Assembly (NCBI RefSeq): GCF_024399415.1
Contig: NZ_CP029257.1
Location: 1,511,501 to 1,575,500, forward strand
Direction of reading: 5' to 3'
Length of the DNA stretch: 64,000 bases
Source of the DNA: Streptococcus oralis
GTDB lineage: Bacteria > Bacillota > Bacilli > Lactobacillales > Streptococcaceae
Of the stretch, positions 57,777-64,000 are shown in pieces (positions within the stretch are counted from its first letter, which is position 1; each line of letters opens with the position of its first letter). Made by a program: the position numbers and the translations under genes. The notes beneath the pieces were generated by a model. It made no database searches. It was not told where the DNA came from and saw only the letters and a program-made list of their open reading frames with translations.

Positions 57777-58883
57777 TTAAATGATTGCTTTGCGTGTGAC
57801 GACGGCGACGCCTTCTGGTGCCCAGACGGCGACTTTGGCGGTGCCTGTTACGCGGATCCAGCCGAGTCCTGAGATGACCAGGTCAGTCTTGTCCTTGATG
57901 GTAAATACATGCTGGACTAGTTTTGGAAAATCTTCTTTTTCCTTGCTATTTGGTGGTGTGAGAAGGGTTCCGAGGTGCTTGTCGTAGAAAGCACTAGCGC
58001 CTTCAAGCTTGGTACGGTGGAGTTTGAGTTCATTGTCAAAGAAAGCAGTGAATCCTTGTTTTTCTCCTGCAATGAAGTCAAAGCGTCCGAGACCACCTAA
58101 AAATAGAGTTTGCTCAGGGTTAAGCTGATAGGTTTTGGGCTTGATTTCCTTTTTAGGGCTGACATACTTGAGGTTTTTAGCCGTCAAGTAGTGGGCCATC
58201 TGGTGGCGGTGGATAATTCCCGGCGTATCGTAGATATAAGATCCATCGTCAAGCGGAATCTCAATCTTGTCCAAGGTTGTTCCTGGGAAACGCGAAGTCG
58301 TGATGACATTTTGGTCACCCGTGATTTCTTGGATAATGGCGTTGATGAGAGTTGACTTTCCAACGTTAGTCACCCCAACTACGTAGACATCACGGCCCTT
58401 ACGGTAGTGTTCAATCTTGTAAATGACTTCCTTAATGGCATGTTTGTTTTGTGCCGAAGTCAGGACGACATCCACTGGACGAAGTCCTTCTTCATGAGCA
58501 CGCTCCATGAGCCACTGGCTAATCTTGCCCGGTTTAACTGACTTGGGCAGAATATCTTTTTTATTTCCGACCAAGAGAACATCATTACCCGATACAAAGC
58601 GTGGCAAGCCTGGGATGACAGAGCCATTAAAGTCAAAGATATCAATGACATTGACCACCAAGGCATCACTGTCTCCAACCTCGTGCAAGAGTTTGAGGAA
58701 ATCATCGTCCGTCAACTGAACATCTGTGATTTCATTGTAATGACGGAGACGGAAACAGCGTTGACAATAGACTTCGCCTGTCTCCAAACCTTTTTCGAGT
58801 GCCGACTGGGGCGTAAATCCAAGACCAGCCTTGTCTGTCGTCTGAATGGTTGCTCCACAACCAATACAGAGAATTTCTTCCAT
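57777..58883 (-). CDS. yqeH: Ribosome biogenesis GTPase YqeH
   Basis: Circularly permuted GTPase needed for 30S assembly. The 368 residues start with a zinc finger (LCIGCGATIQTTD, VYCQRCFRLRHYNEI), followed by permuted G motifs: VGNKKDILP (G4), VLTSAQNKH (G5), VVGVTNVGKSTLIN (G1), the threonine region SRFPGTTLDKIEI (G2) and YDTPGIIH (G3), then a C-terminal RNA-binding region. It begins 2 bp after yqeG. Confidence 0.96.
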   Translation of the reverse strand: MEEILCIGCGATIQTTDKAGLGFTPQSALEKGLETGEVYCQRCFRLRHYNEITDVQLTDDDFLKLLHEVGDSDALVVNVIDIFDFNGSVIPGLPRFVSGNDVLLVGNKKDILPKSVKPGKISQWLMERAHEEGLRPVDVVLTSAQNKHAIKEVIYKIEHYRKGRDVYVVGVTNVGKSTLINAIIQEITGDQNVITTSRFPGTTLDKIEIPLDDGSYIYDTPGIIHRHQMAHYLTAKNLKYVSPKKEIKPKTYQLNPEQTLFLGGLGRFDFIAGEKQGFTAFFDNELKLHRTKLEGASAFYDKHLGTLLTPPNSKEKEDFPKLVQHVFTIKDKTDLVISGLGWIRVTGTAKVAVWAPEGVAVVTRKAII

Positions 58884-58885
58884 AG

Positions 58886-59413
58886 TTAGATTCCTTTTTT
58901 ATATGTAATCGGTCCGTACTTTTCAGTAATTTGCTTCATGACACGGCGCTCGCGAGCTCGGTTGATCTGCGTTTTGATAGAGTCGTGTTGGACCAAGGGT
59001 TTGACTAAGATTGAGCGAATACCTGCACGGTGAGCTGCTCGTATATCTGTCATGAGCTGGTCACCAACCATGACCACTTCATTTTTCTCATAGTGAAATT
59101 TCTTCATGGCACGGTCAATCCCAAATGTGAAAGGCTTCAAGGCCCAATAAACGTAATCAATCCCAAACTTTTCAACTGCTCGTTGAACTCGTTTTTTGGT
59201 GTTATTTGAGACCACGATGATGCGGATACCCGCGTCACGGAGGTCATGTAGCCATTGCTTCATTTCTGGCGTCCCATCAGGGTTGTTCCAAGCAATGAGG
59301 GTATTATCCAGATCAACCAAAACAGCCTTGATACCCTGCGCTTGCAGGCTTGGGACTGTCAGATCATATACTGCTTCCACAGCAAAATCTGGCATATAAT
59401 TTTCAATCGCCAT
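58886..59413 (-). CDS. yqeG: YqeG-family HAD phosphatase
   Basis: 175-residue HAD-IIIA hydrolase. Motif I is VLVDLDNTLIAWNN, motif II IIVVSNNTKK, motif III includes KPFTFGIDRAMKKF, and motif IV VMVGDQLMTDI. The physiological substrate is not known to me (relatives include phosphatidylglycerophosphate phosphatases). First gene of the assembly/NAD cluster, directly before yqeH as in Bacillus. Confidence 0.9.
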   Translation of the reverse strand: MAIENYMPDFAVEAVYDLTVPSLQAQGIKAVLVDLDNTLIAWNNPDGTPEMKQWLHDLRDAGIRIIVVSNNTKKRVQRAVEKFGIDYVYWALKPFTFGIDRAMKKFHYEKNEVVMVGDQLMTDIRAAHRAGIRSILVKPLVQHDSIKTQINRARERRVMKQITEKYGPITYKKGI

Positions 59414-59430
59414 TCTGGCTCCTTTTCTTT

Positions 59431-60339
59431 TTAATTTCTAGCAATATTCTTTAAATATTGGGCTAAGACTACCCATAAAATGAGACTAGCTATCAAAATA
59501 TAAATCCAAGCATTTGGTTCATCTGCAAACGGTAAGGGAACATTCATTCCGAAGAATCCTGTAATAACTGCAAGGATAGCTAGCAAGACTGAGATAATGG
59601 TCAAAGTTGTCAAATTATCATTTAGATTATTATTTAGGATGTTGTTGTAAGAGGCTGAGAGTTGTTGCAAAACTTGAGAAATCAAGTCTGTCATCGAAAC
59701 CAACTGATGCGCTTCAATCATGGCATCGTCAAACTGCTCTCTTTCTACCTCATTAAAATTGCGATAAAGAGCATGCCCTTGGATGTGTTCCAAGAGGAGA
59801 CGATTTTGTTTGGCAGCTGCTGTCAGGTAAACCATACCAGTTTCCAAGTCAGAGAGGGCAAAAAGATTTTTTTTAGTTGTTTTTTGACGAAGAAGTGCAC
59901 TGATTTCATCCTTACTTTTATCCATTTCTTCAATAACTGGATAATAAGCATTGCTAATAATCTCTAAACTGGCAAAAAGAAATTTGTAGATTGAAACAAC
60001 TTCATGGCTTTCAAGGTAGGTTGCCATACGTTTAATCACATAACTATTCTTGTGATTGCTAATTGTGATCAGCCGTTGTTTTTCAACGATAAAGGTCATC
60101 GGAATCGCTTCATAATATTCTTTGTCTTTTTCTAAGTCAAGAACATTATAAATGAAGGTGACCGTTCCCGTTTCACGGTGATAGTCCATGTGGGCACGCT
60201 CATTTCTATCCAGAGCATACTCGATGGTTTCCTTGTCCAATCCATAGACATCCGAAAGGTCTTCCATGTTTTTAATCTTGTCCACATCGAGGTCTATCCA
60301 TGTACAATCGTGACCTAATTTTTTCTCTACAAATAGCAT
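59431..60339 (-). CDS. corA: CorA-family divalent cation transporter
   Basis: 302 residues: a cytoplasmic N-terminal domain (about 1-240) followed by two C-terminal membrane helices (LTIISVLLAILAVITGFF and IYILIASLILWVVLAQY) with the pore motif GMN in GFFGMNVPLPF. Expected to carry Mg2+ (or Co2+/Ni2+) as a pentamer. Complete; the downstream gene yqeG is 17 bp away. Confidence 0.93.
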   Translation of the reverse strand: MLFVEKKLGHDCTWIDLDVDKIKNMEDLSDVYGLDKETIEYALDRNERAHMDYHRETGTVTFIYNVLDLEKDKEYYEAIPMTFIVEKQRLITISNHKNSYVIKRMATYLESHEVVSIYKFLFASLEIISNAYYPVIEEMDKSKDEISALLRQKTTKKNLFALSDLETGMVYLTAAAKQNRLLLEHIQGHALYRNFNEVEREQFDDAMIEAHQLVSMTDLISQVLQQLSASYNNILNNNLNDNLTTLTIISVLLAILAVITGFFGMNVPLPFADEPNAWIYILIASLILWVVLAQYLKNIARN

Positions 60340-60396
60340 ACTCTCTCCTTTACCAAACTCCTTCTATTGTACCACAAATCTGCTAAAATAGCCGGC

Positions 60397-60957
60397 CTAT
60401 TCAGTACGAGATAGATTGCTGACGACGGTGATATTACGATTGGGAACAAAGTGAAGGGCTTGATCGTCACCTCGCAGTTGCGTTGTACGGATCCCTACGC
60501 TAACGACCTTTCCAGAAACGGTAATCGGTCCATTTGTGAGAACCACTTCATCACCCACATCAAGTTGGCGTTCAAAAAGGATGAAAAAGCCATTAATGAC
60601 ATCGGATAGAAAGCCTTGCGCCCCCATACCAATGGCCACCCCAGCAATCCCCGCACCAGCAAGGAGGCTCGAAACTGGCAAACCTAAAATAGACAGGATG
60701 CAATAGAGCAAGAAGAAATAAAGAATGTAGTTAAAGACATTCTCCAGCAAACGCGAGATGGTTTTTTGTCTTCCTGCATCCCGATTTGAAAATTTAAGTG
60801 AGGGCTTGACAATCTTTCGTACAGTCGCATGAAGCATCTTTTTAGCTATATAAAATAGTAAAAACAAAATCAAAAGAGAAATCACCTTGGTTAAGAGATT
60901 CTCTAACATGGTTGTTAAATCAAGTTTATCAAAATAGCGTTGAAAAAAATCTTGCAT
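60397..60957 (-). CDS. Small mechanosensitive channel (MscS family)
   Basis: 186 residues after choosing the ATG at 60957 (AAGGAG upstream). Membrane segments lie near 22-42, 70-90 and 92-115; the pore helix is LLAGAGIAGVAIGMGAQG, followed by the beta domain (DVGDEVVLTNGPITVSGKV, LHFVPNRNITVVSNLS). It stops right after the beta domain, so the usual C-terminal alpha/beta vestibule domain of MscS is missing. It may be a natural short form or a truncation. Confidence 0.85.
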   Translation of the reverse strand: MQDFFQRYFDKLDLTTMLENLLTKVISLLILFLLFYIAKKMLHATVRKIVKPSLKFSNRDAGRQKTISRLLENVFNYILYFFLLYCILSILGLPVSSLLAGAGIAGVAIGMGAQGFLSDVINGFFILFERQLDVGDEVVLTNGPITVSGKVVSVGIRTTQLRGDDQALHFVPNRNITVVSNLSRTE

Positions 60958-61106
60958 ATAAAACTCCTTTTTCCTATTATACCATAAAATCGCCCTTCTC
61001 TTTTCTTTCATAATTATTCAATTATCGTTCCTATTTTCAAAACATCACTTGCCTCTATAGCATATTTATACTATAATTATAAACAATACATTTGAAGGAG
61101 ACTGCT

Positions 61107-62318
61107 ATGAAACGAATCATTAGAGCCTGGACCAAGGCAAGCCTCATCAAACGAATCCTTATTGGAATGATTTTGGGTGCTACATTAGGGATGCTCTTTC
61201 CAAACCTTACAGGAATTGGCCTGCTTGGAGATCTCTTTGTAGGCGGACTGAAAGCCATCGCTCCTATTTTGGTTTTTGCCCTTGTTGCCAATGCCCTTTC
61301 CCAACACCAAAAGGGACAAAACACCAATATGAAGACTGTTATTTTCCTATACTTGCTCGGAACCTTTGCTGCTGCATTGGTAGCCGTTCTAGCTAGTTTC
61401 TTACTGCCTGTGCAAATCACCCTGACCAGCGCAAATACAGAAGTTGCTGCTCCTGACGGTATCGGTCAAGTCCTCAGCAACCTCTTGCTCAAACTAGTGG
61501 ACAATCCCTTGAATGCCATTGTTGAAGCCAACTATATCGGAATTCTCTCTTGGGCAGTCATCTTTGGCCTGGCTATGAGAGAGGCAAGTAAACACAGCAA
61601 AGAATTACTGAAAACCATGGCAGATGTCACCTCTAAAATCGTGGAATGGATTATCAATCTAGCACCCTTTGGGATTTTAGGCTTGGTTTTCAAGACTATC
61701 TCTGACAAGGGCATTGCCAGTTTGGCTAACTACGGTGTCCTCCTAGGACTTTTGATTGCTACTATGGCCTTTGTCGCTCTCATCATCAACCCGCTCATCG
61801 CCTTTCTCTTTATGAGGAAAAACCCCTATCCCCTTGTTTTGAAATGCCTACGTGTCAGTGGTATTACAGCCTTTTTCACTCGTAGCTCTGCTGCAAATAT
61901 CCCTGTCAATATGAAACTCTGCCAAGACTTGGGACTGAATCCTGACACCTACTCTGTCTCCATCCCGCTTGGTTCGACTATCAATATGGCTGGCGCTGCT
62001 GTTACCATAAATATCCTGACCCTGGCTGCCGTCAACACACTCGGAATCTCGGTAGACTTTGGGACAGCATTTGTGCTCAGTGTCGTGGCTGCCATTTCTG
62101 CCTGCGGTGCCTCTGGAATCGCTGGGGGATCCCTTCTCCTCATTCCTGTAGCTTGTAGCCTCTTTGGGATTTCCAACGACTTGGCTATGCAGGTTGTCGG
62201 AGTCGGTTTTGTGATCGGAGTCGTGCAAGACTCCTGCGAAACAGCTCTGAACTCTTCAACAGATGTCCTCTTTACAGCGGTTGCCGAGTATGCTACAAAC
62301 CGAAAACTTCGCCCCTAG
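61107..62318 (+). CDS. sstT: Serine/threonine:Na+ symporter
   Basis: Sodium-coupled uptake of serine and threonine (DAACS family). About 403 residues with eight or more membrane segments. Family motifs: [35 protein letters not shown] (serine-rich re-entrant loop) and [19 protein letters not shown], then [16 protein letters not shown]. The frame opens five codons earlier at a TTG, but the AAGGAG site lies 7 bp before the ATG at 61107. Complete. Confidence 0.95.
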   Translation: MKRIIRAWTKASLIKRILIGMILGATLGMLFPNLTGIGLLGDLFVGGLKAIAPILVFALVANALSQHQKGQNTNMKTVIFLYLLGTFAAALVAVLASFLLPVQITLTSANTEVAAPDGIGQVLSNLLLKLVDNPLNAIVEANYIGILSWAVIFGLAMREASKHSKELLKTMADVTSKIVEWIINLAPFGILGLVFKTISDKGIASLANYGVLLGLLIATMAFVALIINPLIAFLFMRKNPYPLVLKCLRVSGITAFFTRSSAANIPVNMKLCQDLGLNPDTYSVSIPLGSTINMAGAAVTINILTLAAVNTLGISVDFGTAFVLSVVAAISACGASGIAGGSLLLIPVACSLFGISNDLAMQVVGVGFVIGVVQDSCETALNSSTDVLFTAVAEYATNRKLRP

Positions 62319-62367
62319 TCTCTGACTCCTCGTTAAACACTTGATTCTATTAGTTTAGGAAATTTTC

Positions 62368-63321
62368 ATGTCTCTCACTCAACGTACGACAAAACTGATC
62401 TTAGCGACCTGTCTCGCTTGTTTTCTCGCTTATTTTTTAGATTTATCATCAGCAGTTTCAGCTGGAATCATCGCTCTCTTAAGCCTCTCCGACACGCGCA
62501 GAAGCACGCTGAAATTAGCACGCAACCGCCTCTTTTCCATGCTCCTAGCGCTCGCTATCGGTGTTCTAGCCTTTCAGCTGACGGGCTTTCACATCTGGAG
62601 TCTGGGCCTCTACCTGGCTCTCTATGTCCCTCTTGCTTACAAAATGGGCTGGGAAATCGGCATCACCCCTAGCAGTGTCTTGGTCGGTCATCTCTTGGTA
62701 CAGGAGTCTACTTCCCCAGATCTCTTGCTTAATGAAGTGCTCCTCTTTCTCATCGGGACAAGCTTTGCACTATTGGTCAACCTTTATATGCCCTCTCGCG
62801 AGAAAGCCATCCAAAGCTACCACCTTCAGGTCGAAGAAAAGTTAAAAGACATCCTGCTTCGCTTTAAATACTATCTGTCAAGAGGAGATGGACGCAATCA
62901 AGCCCAACTCGTTGACCAATTAGACAAGCTCCTCGATGAAGCTCTCAAACTGGTCTACCTGGATCACTCGGACCACCTCTTTCACCAGACGGACTACCAC
63001 ATCCACTACTTTGAGATGAGACAGCGACAAAGTCGTATCCTGCGAAATATGGCCCAGCAGATCAATACCTGTCATCTGGCCGCAAGTGAGAGTTTGATCT
63101 TGGCCCAGCTCTTTTCTAAGATTGCTGCCCAGCTAAGCCAGACCAATCCTGCTCATGACCTACTTGATGACATCGAACGCTATCTGCAAGTCTTCCGCAA
63201 TCGGAGTCTCCCGAAAACACGTGAGGAGTTTGAAACCCGTGCCACTCTCCTGCAACTACTACGTGAAGCCGAAACCTTTATCCAGGTTAAGGTCGATTTT
63301 TACCAGAAATATGGAAACTAG
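62368..63321 (+). CDS. Aromatic acid exporter family-like membrane protein (DUF939)
   Basis: 317 residues. The N-terminal half carries about four to five membrane segments (ILATCLACFLAYFL, SAGIIALLSLS, LFSMLLALAIGVLAF, LLNEVLLFLIGTSFALLV). The C-terminal half is cytosolic and helical (HYFEMRQRQSRILRNMAQQI). This is the layout of the ArAE_1/DUF939 family, related to fusaric-acid-resistance-type efflux proteins. Substrate unknown. Located 49 bp after sstT, perhaps co-transcribed, and ended by a strong terminator. Confidence 0.8.
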   Translation: MSLTQRTTKLILATCLACFLAYFLDLSSAVSAGIIALLSLSDTRRSTLKLARNRLFSMLLALAIGVLAFQLTGFHIWSLGLYLALYVPLAYKMGWEIGITPSSVLVGHLLVQESTSPDLLLNEVLLFLIGTSFALLVNLYMPSREKAIQSYHLQVEEKLKDILLRFKYYLSRGDGRNQAQLVDQLDKLLDEALKLVYLDHSDHLFHQTDYHIHYFEMRQRQSRILRNMAQQINTCHLAASESLILAQLFSKIAAQLSQTNPAHDLLDDIERYLQVFRNRSLPKTREEFETRATLLQLLREAETFIQVKVDFYQKYGN

Positions 63322-63326
63322 AACGC

Positions 63327-63365
63327 AAAGAACCTCAGAGAATTCCTCTGAGGTTCTTTTGTTTT
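63327..63365 (+). terminator. Terminator after the DUF939 gene
   Basis: AAAGAACCTCAGAG and CTCTGAGGTTCTTT form a 14-bp perfect stem followed by a T-rich run. Confidence 0.92.
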
Positions 63366-63516
63366 GGATTTGGGAGGACAGCTTGTTTGACCATTCTCCT
63401 TTGAATCATCAAGATAGGGATATTTTCTGGAAAACATGAATCCCTAACACGGCTAGCCATACTTAAAAAATCACATACTATTTCATCAGTAAGATTAACT
63501 TTCGTAACAATCCAAG

Positions 63517-63987
63517 CTAGAAGACTTTATACTTTTCTCCCGCATAACCGCAAGGGATATAGCCTGCTTGATATAAAGCATACAAATCATCATAAAATGT
63601 TGACTCAGCTTGGGGAACCTCTTTTTTAATGGTCAGGTACCTAGCTATGCCAATGATATCAAATAGAATCTGATCTTTCATGGATGCTACCAGTTTACCT
63701 TCCCCGATCAAGTTATCTAATCGTGCTTCAATTTCAGGAATTATTTCCTCTTTTGCGCTAATTCCCAGTGAGTTCCAGTGCTTATAAATGTCACTCTGGT
63801 TTTTAAAAAGATAGACACTAAAATCACCATCTTTCTCTAATACAAAATTCTCCCATTTTAAACTATTAATATTCTTCTCCGCTTCTTGCAGTTTCTTTAT
63901 CTGTTTGATGGGAACAGTCGTTTCTCTGCTTTTCTTTAAAAAGGGGAGTGAAATCAAACTTTTAATAACGTCATCATTTATTTTCAT
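63517..63987 (-). CDS. Hypothetical protein
   Basis: 156 residues I do not recognise. The start MKINDDVIKSLISLPFLKK is soluble and charged, with no membrane segment or signal peptide; the middle is acidic and helical (IPEIEARLDNLIGEGK), and the end is aromatic (YDDLYALYQAGYIPCGYAG). The ATG at 63987 follows GAGGTTATTTATG with a plausible ribosome site. It is AT-rich relative to the sstT region and converges with the terminator of the preceding + genes. Confidence 0.6.
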   Translation of the reverse strand: MKINDDVIKSLISLPFLKKSRETTVPIKQIKKLQEAEKNINSLKWENFVLEKDGDFSVYLFKNQSDIYKHWNSLGISAKEEIIPEIEARLDNLIGEGKLVASMKDQILFDIIGIARYLTIKKEVPQAESTFYDDLYALYQAGYIPCGYAGEKYKVF

Positions 63988-64000
63988 AAATAACCTCTAT

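Overview
The window looks like chromosome of a mitis-group Streptococcus (S. mitis, S. oralis, S. infantis or a relative). The evidence is a Psa/Sca-type manganese transporter followed by tpx and a DtxR-type regulator, a BOX-type repeat, an StkP/PhpP block beside the mevalonate and sucrose genes, low GC and strong Shine-Dalgarno sites. I found no rRNA, tRNA or CRISPR array.

Layout: 1-2491 (+) is the manganese uptake locus (psaC end, psaA, tpx, scaR). 2599-3012 is a small membrane protein. 3043-11138 (-) holds dtd, rel, msmK, a PucR-type regulator, mrnC, cysS, a RibD-like reductase, a nucleoside phosphorylase remnant and cysE, with pnp at 11154-13367. 13368-13999 is a repeat-rich gap. metF and metE follow, with a MET-box upstream. 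17483-18794 carries a decayed higBA module and a probable DNA-repair gene pair.

18941-31565 (-) is a defence island: a complete type I restriction-modification operon (hsdM, RhuM-like, hsdS, extra hsdS module, PrrC-like gene, hsdR), then AbiH and a large membrane-anchored SF2 helicase. The order M-S-PrrC-R is that of the classical prr anticodon-nuclease locus. A pentanucleotide repeat sits at the 3' end of hsdS.

31698-38350 holds a TVP38/DedA-like protein and the sucrose regulon (scrK, scrA, scrB, scrR), with two matching operator palindromes at the divergent promoters and a BOX element after scrR. 38501-40947 is mvaA-mvaS, then a two-part Thr/Ser exporter, then stkP-phpP-rsmB-fmt-priA-rpoZ-gmk. 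A divergent Jag_N/DUF4839 fusion is followed by rny, then the ribosome-assembly/NAD operon (yqeG, yqeH, yhbY, nadD, yqeK, rsfS, methyltransferase, tmcAL). Last come corA, an MscS-like channel, sstT, an aromatic-acid-exporter-like protein and an unknown ORF.

The most notable unexplained signal is a family of intergenic elements of about 135-163 bp (three full copies at 13664-13826, 32442-32577 and 57588-57722, plus a fragment at 17483-17539). Each has terminal inverted repeats, three internal hairpins whose stem sequences differ but remain complementary, a conserved hairpin loop, and a conserved CGTCCG box. The compensatory differences suggest that the folded form is under selection.
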